From Cyprinodon diabolis (Eukaryota > Chordata > Actinopteri > Cyprinodontiformes > Cyprinodontidae), in contig JARPUW010000520.1 of assembly GCA_030533445.1 (NCBI GenBank), positions 150,001 through 214,000 of the forward strand: DNA of 64,000 bases, read 5' to 3'. Each line of letters begins with the position of its first letter. Positions within the stretch are counted from its first letter, which is position 1. Position numbers and translations under genes: made by a program. This document shows positions 50,292-63,396 of this stretch, piece after piece. The notes beneath the pieces are model-generated. The model was not told where the DNA came from. It was given only the letters and a program-made list of their open reading frames with translations, and made no database searches.

Positions 50292-53200
50292 CTAGAAAAT
50301 TTCTAAAGAAATTTTGAGGGGGGCCACCTATTGCCCGTCTGGGGAACCGGGCCAATACGGCCCTGGCAAGTGACGTCGGGGCTCCCCAGACCAACTGCTT
50401 ACGCCTTTGAGGGCTGCTGAGGGAAGGAAAGAGGGCAAGTTCATGGGCAAAGAGAGCTGTGTGCCACTTGTGCTGAAATCTGGGAAATAGACGTGCACAG
50501 CGTATGATGCACAAGGGTAATATGGGTTGTCCATATTGAAACACAGTGGGTAAAGCCCAGTTGGCGGGCTTTGCCCGCCTGCTAGGAGCCATCTTAGTGA
50601 AGAAAAAAATCACCAATGGCGGGCTCTGCCCGCCTTCTAAGAGCCATTGCAGTGATGAAATCACCAATGGCGGGCTCCGCCCGCCTGCTAAGAGCCATTG
50701 CAGTGATGTAATCACCTTTGGCGGGCTCCGCCCGCCTGTTACCATTGGCGGGCTCCGCCCGCCTTCTAAGAGCCATTGCAGTGATGAAATCACCAATGGC
50801 AATGAGCAATATGCCAGAATGTATGAGTGTGTATAAGGAAGAGGCTTTTATTCTGTAGAGTCCTTGTAGTCTTATTTTGAAAGTCTATCATGAATGTGCA
50901 TCAAAAGATGGGTCACGCCCAGCAGTGATATAGAATCCATTTCCAAATGTTAAATCACTGGTTTTCCATGTTATTAGGTGAATAGTTGCTGTATTACAGA
51001 GTAAATGGGAGACTTTTATTGTGAAATTTGCTCTGGGGTGTGTTTTGAAAAGGTCACTAGAGTCTAATAAAAACAACCTGGAAGAGTTTGGGTCATAATG
51101 TTGAGCCATTTGCATCAATTAATGCATTAGTATAATCTAGAGGCTTTTATTTTGTAGGGTCCCTGGAGTCTTATTTTGAAAGTCCAACAGAGTTGTGTTT
51201 ATAGAAAATGTTCAGACCCGTCAATGATAGTTGATTACTTTCCAATCGTTAAATCACTCTTTTTCCATGTTATTAGGGCAGTAGATGAAGCGGAAATGGG
51301 AGGCTTTTATTTTGAAATTTGCTATAGGGTGTGTTTTAAACAGTCTCCTAGAGTCTATTCTCTAAAACGGGGTTGAGTTTGGGTCATAATGTTGAGCCAT
51401 ATAGGGCAATAAATATATGTAAAAAATATAGAGGCTTTTATTTTGTAGGGTCCCTGGAGTCTTATTTTGAAAGTCTATCAGTGCTGAGTGGCAAGGGAAG
51501 TGTCATGGACAGCAGTCATATAGTATCCATTTCCCAATGTTAAATCAGTCCTTTCACCCTCCATTAGATTAATATGTGCTGTTTAAAACAGCAGAGGTAA
51601 AATCTGTTTGAAGCTTGGTAACCTTGACAACGCTTAACGAGCCTCTCACTGACACAGACAACAGCTGCACTCACTATTGGTTTCTTCTTCCCAGGCTTTT
51701 TTGTATGGGAAGAACGGCACCGAACAAACGACTACTGATCAAAAACCGTATGAGTTATTCAAAAAACATTTTCACCATGAGCATCAGCAATCCTTCGACT
51801 CCAACTATACCAACTTTGGTGTATGTGTGTCATTCAGAAAAATATTTATGACGAGTTGAAAACACATAGTCTGATTCGTTTCTCTCCCATCTTCAGCTCA
51901 AAAAGAATAGAGAAAGGCTGAAACTCTCATCGACTTTAGGTTGGTCTGGAGGGTTTTTAAGGAAAAGTATTAATCCTACCGTAATTCCGAAGACATTGTG
52001 TGAGTCCAGAGGTTTCAGTCTAAAAACTGACCAAAAATGGTGACTGTAGCTCCAAATATGTGGCCGTGAGGGCGAGAATAAGATGTTTGATCTTAAAAAA
52101 ATGGCCGCCTCACACTAAGATTTCAGCAGCTGCACTCTAGCAGGCTGCTGCAGAAGCTAACTGTCAGCTAGCTTCCAGGTGCTTACCCTCCGAACAAACG
52201 ACTGCTGAGCAAAAACCGTAAAAGGTATCTGAAAAATTATTTCAGTGAAAGCAACATCTATCCTTTGTCTCAGACTGGGGTAACCTTCATGTCTGTAGGT
52301 CTTTCACAACCCAAAACGAAGCACAAACAAAATGGTTGGCCCACCTGCTCCTCCCTTTCTTTTAACTGCAGGACCTAACTCTCACTCACCTTTTAGCTGC
52401 TAAAGCACCCCTCCGAACAAACGACTGCTGAGTAAAAACCGTAAAAGGTATCTGAAAAATTCTTTTTATCTAAGCGACAGCTATATCTTGTCTTCAATTG
52501 GAGTAACTTTCATGGCTGTAGGTCATCTACAAACTGAATGGGAAGAGAAAGAAAAAGAAAAAACGTTTCATCACACCTAAGCTTCTAATTGAGCTAGCTG
52601 CAGCAGGTCACTGTCACTCAGCTTTCAGGTGCTTAAAATGTCCTCCGAACAAACGACTGCTGAGCAAAAACCGTATGAGTTATTCAAAAAATTTTTTCAC
52701 CGTGAGCGTCAGTCATCCTTCGACTCCAACTAAGCCAACTTTGGTGTATGTGTGTCATTCAGAAAAATATTTATGACGAGTTTAAAACACATAGTCTGAT
52801 TCGTTTTTCTCCCCTCTTCTGCTCCAAAACCAATGAAAAACGGCTCTGATTTTCATCGACTTTAGGTCGGTCTGGAGGGTTTTTAAGGAAAAGTATTAAT
52901 CCTACCGTAATTCCGAAGATATTGTGTGGGTCCAGAGATTTCAGTCTACAAACTGACCAAAAATGGTGACTCTAGCTATAAATATGTGGCCGTGAGGGCG
53001 AGTTTAAAATGTTTTTTTGTGTTTAAAAAATGCCTGCCTCACACTCTAGCTTTTCAGTTGCTCCACTCTAGCAGGCTGGATTTTGCTAAAACTTTGTGGC
53101 GCTTGAGGTCTGATTATACAAAAACCGTAGCAGTTATCAACATACCGTCTTCAGTTTTAAATAGACGAAGGATTTATCTACAAACTGAGCTTCAAACTGT

Positions 53201-53463
53201 TTTTCTAGGTGAATGTCTGCCGACACAGTGAAGTGCTGTTTTTTATGCTTTTTTTTACCTCTTCCCATTCATTTCCTATGGGATTTTTTTGCGACGTTTT
53301 CGCTAATAATTCGCAAACCTTCGGACTAATGAGAAAGTTTTATACAAGCACACATCACCCCATTGGTCCCAACGCGTGTGCCAACTTTGGGCCCGATCCG
53401 CCAAACCGTGCGGGACTAGTTACGTGCCGAAGTTTTGGGTATACGGGAGAATTATAATAATAA
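50292..53463. repeat. Macrosatellite unit U16 (3172 bp)
   Basis: Type A unit with five palindromes, the first with a TTT loop (GGCGGGCTTTGCCCGCC). Private changes include CACCTATTGCC near 50327, ATCTTAGTG, GTCTAAAAACTG near 52018, AAATTATTTCAG near 52235, CTAAGCCAAC near 52730, AAAAATGCCTGCC near 53026, GAATGTCTGCC and CCCAACGCGTG. TTTACCTCTTCCC and TTACGTGCC in segment e are shared with U7. No module at its end. Confidence 0.92.
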
Positions 53464-56400
53464 CTAGAAAATTTCTAAAGAAATTTTGAGGGGGGCCACC
53501 TACTGCCCGTCTGGGGAACAGGGCCAATACGGCCCTGGCAAGTGATGTCGGGGCTCACCAGACCAACTGCTTACGCCTTTGAGGGCTGCTGAGGGAAGGA
53601 AAGAGGGCTAGGTCATGGGCAAAGAGAGCTGTGTGCCACTTGTGCTGAAATCTGGGAAATAGACGTGCACAGCGTATGATGCAAAAGGGTAATATGGGTT
53701 GTCCATATTGAACCGCAGTGGGTAAAGCTCAGTTGGGGGGCTCCGCCCGCCTGCTAGGAGCCCTTGCAGCGATGAAAAAAATCACCAATGGCGGGCTCTG
53801 CCCGCCTGCTAAGAGCCATTGCAGTGATGAAATCACCAATGGCGGGCTCCGCCCGCCTTCTAAGAGCCATTGCAGTGATGAAATCACCAATGGCGGGCTC
53901 CGCCCGCCTTCTAAGAGCCATTGCAGTGATGAAATTACAAATGGCAATGAGCAATATGCCAGAATGTATGAGTGTGTATAAGGAAGAGGCTTTTATTCTG
54001 TAGAGTCCCTGGAGTCTTATTTTGAAAGTCTATCATGGAAGTGCATCTAAAGATGGGTCATGCCCAGCAGTTATATAGAATCAATTTCCAAATGTTAAAT
54101 CACTGGTTTTCCATGTTATTAGGTGAATAGTTGCTGTATTACAGAGTAAATGGGAGACTTTTATTGTGAAATTTGCTCTGGGTGTGTTTTGAAAAGGTCA
54201 CTAGAGTCTAATAAAAACAACCTGGAAGAGTTTGGGTCATAATGTTGAGCCATTTGCATCAATTAATGCATTAGTATAATCTAGAGGCTTTTATTTTGTA
54301 GGGTCGCTGGAGTCTTATTTTGAAAGTCCAACAGAGTTGTGTTTATAGAAAATGTTCAGACCCGTCAATGATAGTTGATTACTTTCCAATCGTTAAATCA
54401 CTCTTTTTCCATGTTATTAGGGCAGTAGATGAAGCGGAAATGGGAGGCTTTTATTTTGAAATTTGCTATAGGGTGTGTTTTAAACAGTCTCCTAGAGTCT
54501 ATTCTCTAAAACGGGGTTGAGTTTGGGTCATAATGTTGAGCCATATAGGGCAATAAATATATGTAAAAAATATAGAGGCTTTTATTTTGTAGGGTCCCTG
54601 GAGTCTTATTTTGAAAGTCTATCAGTGCTGAGTGGCAAGGGAAGTGTCATGGACAGCAGTCATATAGTATCCATTTCCCAATGTTAAATCAGTCCTTTCA
54701 CCCTCCATTAGATTAATATGTGCTGTTTAAAACAGCAGAGGTAAAATCTGTTTGAAGCTTGGTAACCTTGACAACGCTTAACGAGCCTCTCACTGACACA
54801 GACAACAGCTGCACTCACTATTCGTTTCTTCTTCCCAGGCTTTTTTGTATAGGAAGAACGGCACCGAACAAACGACTACTGATCAAAAACCGTATGAGTT
54901 ATTCAAAAAACATTTTCACCATGAGCATCAGCAATCCTTCGACTCCAACTATACCAACTTTGGTGTATGTGTGTCATTCAGAACAATATTTATGACGACT
55001 TGAAAACACATAGTCTGATTCGTTTCTCTCCCATCTTCAGCTCAAAAAGAATGGAGAAAGGCTGAAACTCATCGACTTTAGGTTGGTCTGGAGGGTTTTT
55101 AAGGAAAAGTATTAATCCTACCGTAATTCCGAAGACATTGTGTGAGTCCAGAGGTTTCAGTCTACAAACTGACCAAAAATGGTGACTGTAGCTCCAAATA
55201 TGTGGCCGTGAGGGCGAGAATAAGATGTTTGATCTTAAAAAAATGGCCGCCTCACACTAAATTTCAGCAGCTGCACTCTAGCAGGCTGCTGCAGAAGCTA
55301 ACTGTCAGCTAGCTTCCAGGTGCTTACCCTCCGAACAAACGACTGCTGAGCAAAAACCGTAAAAGATATCTGAAAAATTCTTTCAGTGAAAGCAACATCT
55401 ATCCTTTGTCTCAGACTGGGGTAACCTTCATGTCTGTAGGTCTTTCACAACCCAAAACGAAGCACAAACAAAATGGTTGGCCCACCTGCTCCTCCCTTTG
55501 TTTGAACTGCAGGACCTCACTCTCACTCACCTTTTAGCTGCTAAAGCACCCCTCCGAACAAACGACTGCTGAGTAAAAACCGTAAAAGGTATCTGAAAAA
55601 TTCTTTTTATCTAAGCGACAGCTATATCTTGTCTTCAATTGGAGTAACTTTCATGGCTGTAGGTCATCTACAAACTGAACGGGAAGAGAAAGAAAAAGAA
55701 AAAACGTTTCATCACACCTAAGCTTCTAATTGAGCTAGCTGCAGCAGGTCACTGTCACTCAGCTTTCAGGTGCTTAAAATGTCCTCCGAACAAACGACTG
55801 CTGAGCAAAAACCGTATGAGTTATTCAAAAAATTTTTTCACCGTGAGCGTCAGTCATGCTTCGACTCCAACTATGCCAACTTTGGTGTATGTGTGTCATT
55901 CAGAAAAATATTTATGACGAGTTTAAAACACATAGTCTGATTCGTTTTTCTCCCCTCTTCTGCTCCAAAACCAATGAAAAACGGCTCTGATTTTCATCGA
56001 CTTTAGGTCGGTCTGGAGGGTTTTTAAGGAAAAGTATTAATCCTACCGTAATTCCGAAGATATTGTGTGGGTCCAGAGATTTCAGTCTACAAACTGACCA
56101 AAAATGGTGACTCTAGCTATAAATATGTGGCCGTGAGGGCGAGTTTAAAATGTTTTTTTGTGTTTAAAAAACGCCTGCCTCACACTCTAGCTTTTCAGTT
56201 GCTCCACTCTAGCAGGCTGGATTTTGCTAAAACTTTGTGGCGCTTGAGGTCTGATTATACAAAAACCGTAGCAGTTATCAACATACCGTCTTCAGTTTTA
56301 AATAGACGAAGGATTTATCTACAAACTGAGCTTCAAACTGTTTTTCTAGGTGAATGTATGCCGACACAGTGAAGTGCTGTTTTTTATGCTTTTTTTTTCC

Positions 56401-56811
56401 TCTCCCCATTCATTTCCTATGGGATTTTTTTGCGACGTTTTCGCTAATAATTCGCAAACCTTCGGACTAATGAGAAAGTTTTATACAAGCACACATCACC
56501 CCATTGGTCCCGACGCGTGTGCCAACTTTGGGCCCGATCCGCCAAACCGTGCGGGACTAGTTATGCGCCGAAGTTTTGGGTATACGGGAGAATTATAATA
56601 ATAATAATACGCGGAATAAATATGTGCAATAGTAGTAGGTGGGCCATGCCTTCGGCATGTGGCCCCCCAATAATAATACGCGGAATAAATATGTGCAATA
56701 GTAGTAGGTGGGCCATGCCTTCGGCATGTGGCCCCCCAATAATAATAATACGCGGAATAAATATGTGCAATAGTAGTAGGTGGGCCATGCCTTCGGCATG
56801 TGGCCCCCCAA
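53464..56811. repeat. Macrosatellite unit U17 (3348 bp), type B, twin of U14
   Basis: Matches U14 over nearly its whole length at a fixed offset of 9555 bp, including all variants private to that pair. It is 207 bp longer than U14 only because its end junction holds three hairpin modules, where U14 has none. Four GC palindromes (53735-53945). Confidence 0.93.
56595..56811. repeat. TAA-linked hairpin module, three tandem copies (end of U17)
   Basis: ACGCGG occurs at 56609, 56678 and 56750, so the periods are 69 and 72 bp, again differing by one AAT. The total gain over U14 is 207 bp, three times 69. Confidence 0.93.
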
Positions 56812-59800
56812 CTAGAAAATTTCTAAAGAAATTTTGAGGGGGGCCACCTACTGCCCGTCTGGGGAACCGGGCCAATACGGCCCTGGCAAGTGACGTCGGG
56901 GCTCCCCAGACCAACTGCTTACGCCTTTGAGGGCTGCTGAGGGAAGGAAAGAGGGCAAGTTCATGGGCAAAGAGAGCTGTGTGCCACTTGTGCTGAAATC
57001 TGGGAAATAGACGTGCACAGCGTATGATGCACAAGGGTAATATGGGTTGTCCATATTGAAACACAGTGGGTAAAGCCCAGTTGGCGGGCTTCGCCCGCCT
57101 GCTAGGAGCCTTCTCAGTGAAGAAAAAAATCACCAATGGCGGGCTCTGCCCGCCTTCTAAGAGCCATTGCAGTGATGAAATCACCAATGGCGGGCTCCGC
57201 CCGCCTGCTAAGAGCCATTGCAGTGATGTAATCACCTTTGGCGGGCTCCGCCCGCCTTCTAAGAGCCATTGCAGTGATGAAATCACCAATGGCAATGAGC
57301 AATATGCCAGAATGTATGAGTGTGTATAAGGAAGAGGCTTTTATTCTGTAGAGTCCTTGTAGTCTTATTTTGAAAGTCTATCATGAATGTGCATCAAAAG
57401 ATGGGTCACGCCCAGCAGTGATATAGAATCCATTTCCAAATGTTAAATCACTGGTTTTCCATGTTATTAGGTGAATAGTTGCTGTATTACAGAGTAAATG
57501 GGAGACTTTTATTGTGAAATTTGCTCTGGGGTGTGTTTTGAAAAGGTCACTAGAGTCTAATAAAAACAACCTGGAAGAGTTTGGGTCATAATGTTGAGCC
57601 ATTTGCATCAATTAATGCATTACTATAATCTAGAGGCTTTTATTTTGTAGGGTCCCTGGAGTCTTATTTTGAAAGTCCAACAGAGTTGTGTTTATAGAAA
57701 ATGTTCAGACCCGTCAATGATAGTTGATTACTTTCCAATCGTTAAATCACTCTTTTTCCATGTTATTAGGGCAGTAGATGAAGCGGAAATGGGAGGCTTT
57801 TATTTTGAAATTTGCTATAGGGTGTGTTTTAAACAGTCTCCTAGAGTCTATTCTCTAAAACGGGGTTGAGTTTGGGTCATAATGTTGAGCCATATAGGGC
57901 AATAAATATATGTAAAAAATATAGAGGCTTTTATTTTGTAGGGTCCCTGGAGTCTTATTTTGAAAGTCTATCAGTGCTGAGTGGCAAGGGAAGTGTCATG
58001 GACAGCAGTCATATAGTATCCATTTCCCAATGTTAAATCAGTCCTTTCACCCTCCATTAGATTAATATGTGCTGTTTAAAACAGCAGAGGTAAAATCTGT
58101 TTGAAGCTTGGTAACCTTGACAACGCTTAACGAGCCTCTCACTGACACAGACAACAGCTGCACTCACTATTGGTTTCTTCTTCCCAGGCTTTTTTGTATG
58201 GGAAGAACGGCACCGAACAAACGACTACTGATCAAAAACCGTATGAGTTATTCAAAAAACATTTTCACCATGAGCATCAGCAATCCTTCGACTCCAACTA
58301 TACCAACTTTGGTGTATGTGTGTCATTCAGAAAAATATTTATGACGAGTTGAAAACACATAGTCTGATTCGTTTCTCTCCCATCTTCAGCTCAAAAAGAA
58401 TAGAGAAAGGCTGAAACTCTCATCGACTTTAGGTTGGTCTGGAGGGTTTTTAAGGAAAAGTATTAATCCTACCGTAATTCCGAAGACATTGTGTGAGTCC
58501 AGAGGTTTCAGTCTACAAACTGACCAAAAATGGTGACTGTAGCTCCAAATATGTGGCCGTGAGGGCGAGAATAAGATGTTTGATCTTAAAAAAATGGCCG
58601 CCTCACACTAAGATTTCAGCAGCTGCACTCTAGCAGGCTGCTGCAGAAGCTAACTGTCAGCTAGCTTCCAGGTGCTTACCCTCCGAACAAACGACTGCTG
58701 AGCAAAAACCGTAAAAGATATCTGAAAAATTCTTTCAGTGAAAGCAACATCTATCCTTTGTCTCAGACTGGGGTAACCTTCATGTCTGTAGGTCTTTCAC
58801 AACCCAAAACGAAGCACAAACAAAATGGTTGGCCCACCTGCTCCTCCCTTTGTTTGAACTGCAGGACCTCACTCTCACTCACCTTTTAGCTGCTAAAGCA
58901 CCCCTCCGAACAAACGACTGCTGAGTAAAAACCGTAAAAGGTATCTGAAAAATTCTTTTTATCTAAGCGACAGCTATATCTTGTCTTCAATTGGAGTAAC
59001 TTTCATGGCTGTAGGTCATCTACAAACTGAATGGGAAGAGAAAGAAAAAGAAAAAACGTTTCATCACACCTAAGCTTCTAATTGAGCTAGCTGCAGCAGG
59101 TCACTGTCACTCAGCTTTCAGGTGCTTAAAATGTCCTCCGAACAAACGACTGCTGAGCAAAAACCGTATGAGTTATTCAAAAAATTTTTTCACCGTGAGC
59201 GTCAGTCATCCTTCGACTCCAACTATGCCAACTTTGGTGTATGTGTGTCATTCAGAAAAATATTTATGACGAGTTTAAAACACATAGTCTGATTCGTTTT
59301 TCTCCCCTCTTCTGCTCCAAAACCAATGAAAAACGGCTCTGATTTTCATCGACTTTAGGTCGGTCTGGAGGGTTTTTAAGGAAAAGTATTAATCCTACCG
59401 TAATTCCGAAGATATTGTGTGGGTCCAGAGATTTCAGTCTACAAACTGACCAAAAATGGTGACTCTAGCTATAAATATGTGGCCGTGAGGGCGAGTTTAA
59501 AATGTTTTTTTGTGTTTAAAAAACGCCTGCCTCACACTCTAGCTTTTCAGTTGCTCCACTCTAGCAGGCTGGATTTTGCTAAAACTTTGTGGCGCTTGAG
59601 GTCTGATTATACAAAAACCGTAGCAGTTATCAACATACCGTCTTCAGTTTTAAATAGACGAAGGATTTATCTACAAACTGAGCTTCAAACTGTTTTTCTA
59701 GGTGAATGTATGGCGACACAGTGAAGTGCTGTTTTTTATGCTTTTTTTTTCCTCTCCCCATTCATTTCCTATGGGATTTTTTTGCGACGTTTTCGCTAAT

Positions 59801-59956
59801 AATTCGCAAACCTTCGGACTAATGAGAAAGTTTTATACAAGCACACATCACCCCATTGGTCCCGACGCGTGTGCCAACTTTGGGCCCGATCCGCCAAACC
59901 ATGCGGGACTAGTTACGCGCCGAAGTTTTGGGTATACGGGAGAATTATAATAATAA
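56812..59956. repeat. Macrosatellite unit U18 (3145 bp)
   Basis: Type A unit with four palindromes: the 27-bp repeat found fourth-to-fifth in standard units is missing (57083-57293), which accounts for the 27 bp shortfall. It has GAGCCTTCTCAG after the first palindrome. AACCATGCGG in segment e and GTATGGCGAC are shared with U19. Confidence 0.92.
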
Positions 59957-62900
59957 CTAGAAAATTTCTAAAGAAATTTTGAGGGGGGCCACCTACTGCC
60001 CGTCTGGGGAACCGGGCCAATACGGCCCTGGCAAGTGACGTCGGGGCTCCCCAGACCAACTGCTTACGCCTTTGAGGGCTGCTGAGGGAAGGAAAGAGGG
60101 CAAGTTCATGGGCAAAGAGAGCTGTGTGCCACTTGTGCTGAAATCTGGGAAATAGACGTGCACAGAGTATGATGCACAAGGGTAATATGGGTTGTCCATA
60201 TTGAAACACAGTGGGTAAAGCCCAGTTGGCGGGCTTCGCCCGCCTGCTAGGAGCCATCTCAGTGAAGAAAAAAATCACCAATGGCGGGCTCTGCCCGCCT
60301 TCTAAGAGCCATTGCAGTGATGAAATCACCAATGGCGGGCTCCGCCCGCCTGCTAAGAGCCATTGCAGTGATGTAATCACCTTTGGCGGGCTCCGCCCGC
60401 CTGTTACCATTGGCGGGCTCCGCCCGCCTTCTAAGAGCCATTGCAGTGATGAAATCACCAATGGCAATGAGCAATATGCCAGAATGTATGAGTGTGTATA
60501 AGGAAGAGGCTTTTATTCTGTAGAGTCCTTGTAGTCTTATTTTGAAAGTCTATCATGAATGTGCATCAAAAGATGGGTCACGCCCAGCAGTGATATAGAA
60601 TCCATTTCCAAATGTTAAATCACTGGTTTTCCATGTTATTAGGTGAATAGTTGCTGTATTACAGAGTAAATGGGAGACTTTTATTGTGAAATTTGCTCTG
60701 GGGTGTGTTTTGAAAAGGTCACTAGAGTCTAATAAAAACAACCTGGAAGAGTTTGGGTCATAATGTTGAGCCATTTGCATCAATTAATGCATTACTATAA
60801 TCTAGAGGCTTTTATTTTGTAGGGTCCCTGGAGTCTTATTTTGAAAGTCCAACAGAGTTGTGTTTATAGAAAATGTTCAGACCCGTCAATGATAGTTGAT
60901 TACTTTCCAATCGTTAAATCACTCTTTTTCCATGTTATTAGGGCAGTAGATGAAGCGGAAATGGGAGGCTTTTATTTTGAAATTTGCTATAGGGTGTGTT
61001 TTAAACAGTCTCCTAGAGTCTATTCTCTAAAACGGGGTTGAGTTTGGGTCATAATGTTGAGCCATATAGGGCAATAAATATATGTAAAAAATATAGAGGC
61101 TTTTATTTTGTAGGGTCCCTGGAGTCTTATTTTGAAAGTCTATCAGTGCTGAGTGGCAAGGGAAGTGTCATGGACAGCAGTCATATAGTATCCATTTCCC
61201 AATGTTAAATCAGTCCTTTCACCCTCCATTAGATTAATATGTGCTGTTTAAAACAGCAGAGGTAAAATCTGTTTGAAGCTTGGTAACCTTGACAACGCTT
61301 AACGAGCCTCTCACTGACACAGACAACAGCTGCACTCACTATTGGTTTCTTCTTCCCAGGCTTTTTTGTATGGGAAGAACGGCACCGAACAAACGACTAC
61401 TGATCAAAAACCGTATGAGTTATTCAAAAAACATTTTCACCATGAGCATCAGCAATCCTTCGACTCCAACTATACCAACTTTGGTGTATGTGTGTCATTC
61501 AGAAAAATATTTATGACGAGTTGAAAACACATAGTCTGATTCGTTTCTCTCCCATCTTCAGCTCAAAAAGAATAGAGAAAGGCTGAAACTCTCATCGACT
61601 TTAGGTTGGTCTGGAGGGTTTTTAAGGAAAAGTATTAATCCTACCGTAATTCCGAAGACATTGTGTGAGTCCAGAGGTTTCAGTCTACAAACTGACCAAA
61701 AATGGTGACTGTAGCTCCAAATATGTGGCCGTGAGGGCGAGAATAAGATGTTTGATCTTAAAAAAATGGCCGCCTCACACTAAGATTTCAGCAGCTGCAC
61801 TCTAGCAGGCTGCTGCAGAAGCTAACTGTCAGCTAGCTTCCAGGTGCTTACCCTCCGAACAAACGACTGCTGAGCAAAAACCGTAAAAGATATCTGAAAA
61901 ATTCTTTCAGTGAAAGCAACATCTATCCTTTGTCTCAGACTGGGGTAACCTTCATGTCTGTAGGTCTTTCACAACCCAAAACGAAGCACAAACAAAATGG
62001 TTGGCCCACCTGCTCCTCCCTTTGTTTGAACTGCAGGACCTCACTCTCACTCACCTTTTAGCTGCTAAAGCACCCCTCCGAACAAACGACTGCTGAGTAA
62101 AAACCGTAAAAGGTATCTGAAAAATTCTTTTTATCTAAGCGACAGCTATATCTTGTCTTCAATTGGAGTAACTTTCATGGCTGTAGGTCATCTACAAACT
62201 GAATGGGAAGAGAAAGAAAAAGAAAAAACGTTTCATCACACCTAAGCTTCTAATTGAGCTAGCTGCAGCAGGTCACTGTCACTCAGCTTTCAGGTGCTTA
62301 AAATGTCCTCCGAACAAACGACTGCTGAGCAAAAACCGTATGAGTTATTCAAAAAATTTTTTCACCGTGAGCGTCAGTCATCCTTCGACTCCAACTATGC
62401 CAACTTTGGTGTATGTGTGTCATTCAGAAAAATATTTATGACGAGTTTAAAACACATAGTCTGATTCGTTTTTCTCCCCTCTTCTGCTCCAAAACCAATG
62501 AAAAACGGCTCTGATTTTCATCGACTTTAGGTCGGTCTGGAGGGTTTTTAAGGAAAAGTATTAATCCTACCGTAATTCCGAAGATATTGTGTGGGTCCAG
62601 AGATTTCAGTCTACAAACTGACCAAAAATGGTGACTCTAGCTATAAATATGTGGCCGTGAGGGCGAGTTTAAAATGTTTTTTTGTGTTTAAAAAACGCCT
62701 GCCTCACACTCTAGCTTTTCAGTTGCTCCACTCTAGCAGGCTGGATTTTGCTAAAACTTTGTGGCGCTTGAGGTCTGATTATACAAAAACCGTAGCAGTT
62801 ATCAACATACCGTCTTCAGTTTTAAATAGACGAAGGATTTATCTACAAACTGAGCTTCAAACTGTTTTTCTAGGTGAATGTATGGCGACACAGTGAAGTG

Positions 62901-63202
62901 CTGTTTTTTATGCTTTTTTTTTCCTCTCCCCATTCATTTCCTATGGGATTTTTTTGCGACGTTTTCGCTAATAATTCGCAAACCTTCGGACTAATGAGAA
63001 AGTTTTATACAAGCACACATCACCCCATTGGTCCCGACGCGTGTGCCAACTTTGGGCCCGATCCGCCAAACCATGCGGGACTAGTTACGCGCCGAAGTTT
63101 TGGGTATACGGGAGAATTATAATAAATAATAATAATACGCGGAATAAATATGTGCAATAGTAGTAGGTGGGCCATGCCTTCGGCATGTGGCCCCCCAATT
63201 AG
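59957..63202. repeat. Macrosatellite unit U19 (last unit, ~3.24 kb)
   Basis: Type A unit with five palindromes and CACAGAGTATG in the leader. Segments d and e match U18 at an offset of 3172 bp, including AACCATGCGG. It ends in one hairpin module, after which the sequence leaves the satellite. The exact last base is uncertain by about four bases, because the flank begins TTAG where other units have CTAG. Confidence 0.9.
63119..63198. repeat. TAA-linked hairpin module at the array end
   Basis: ACGCGG begins at 63137. The leading run is slightly irregular (ATAATAAATAATAATAAT, one extra A). The body and the CATGCC-TTC-GGCATG hairpin are intact. CCCCCCAA is followed by TTAGCTGCA of the flank and not by CTAGAAAATTT, so the module is the terminal element of the array. 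Confidence 0.9.
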
Positions 63203-63220
63203 CTGCAGGCAGCATATAGC

Positions 63221-63247
63221 CTCGTGAGACCATCCTGATCTCGCGAG
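63221..63247. repeat. Imperfect 9-bp inverted repeat near left end of putative transposon
   Basis: CTCGTGAGA and TCTCGCGAG pair with one G-T type mismatch around a nine-base spacer. It lies 12 bases from the end of the proposed left direct repeat. Confidence 0.7.
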
Positions 63248-63324
63248 CTTTCAAGGTTTCACTCGCAGATCAGTCTGGCTACTTTCCGTTAAAGAAAATT
63301 TGGAGCCGTTCACCAAACGAACGT

Positions 63325-63338
63325 CCAATCAGCATTGG
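63325..63338. promoter_or_regulatory. Paired CCAAT motifs upstream of the RecQ-like start
   Basis: CCAATCAGCATTGG contains a CCAAT box on each strand, about 60-70 bp before the ATG at 63397. This spacing is usual for CCAAT boxes in TATA-less promoters, so this may be a remnant of the promoter of the full-length gene. It is only motif evidence. Confidence 0.35.
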
Positions 63339-63396
63339 CTTTGAGGCGGGTTGAGGTGTGACGCAACGAGAAGCGCGACAGTTCAGTCTAAAGAAC

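Larger units (their letters stand above)
1..63202. repeat. Macrosatellite array, ~3.17 kb unit, one partial plus 19 full copies
   Basis: Landmarks recur in the same order at intervals of about 3.17 kb. For example, the sequence GTGGGTCCAGAG begins at 1757, 4925, 8094, 11263, 14503, 17672, 20870, 23960, 27411, 30583, 33851, 37091, 40200, 43371, 46512, 49684, 52926, 56067, 59419 and 62591. All copies have the same orientation. Differences between copies are scattered substitutions, single-base changes in homopolymers, and copy-number changes in two internal short repeats. The left end lies outside the window. The right end is at about 63198-63202, where similarity stops just after a TAA-linked hairpin module. 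No gene is supported inside the array. The family is not one I can name. The array and its period are seen directly; the satellite interpretation is secure. Confidence 0.97.

Noticed and set aside
1..63202. Ribosomal DNA spacer or other multicopy gene cluster
   Set aside because: A 3.17 kb unit with nested repeats could suit an rDNA spacer, but no 18S, 5.8S, 28S or 5S sequence, histone gene or snRNA gene appears in any unit.
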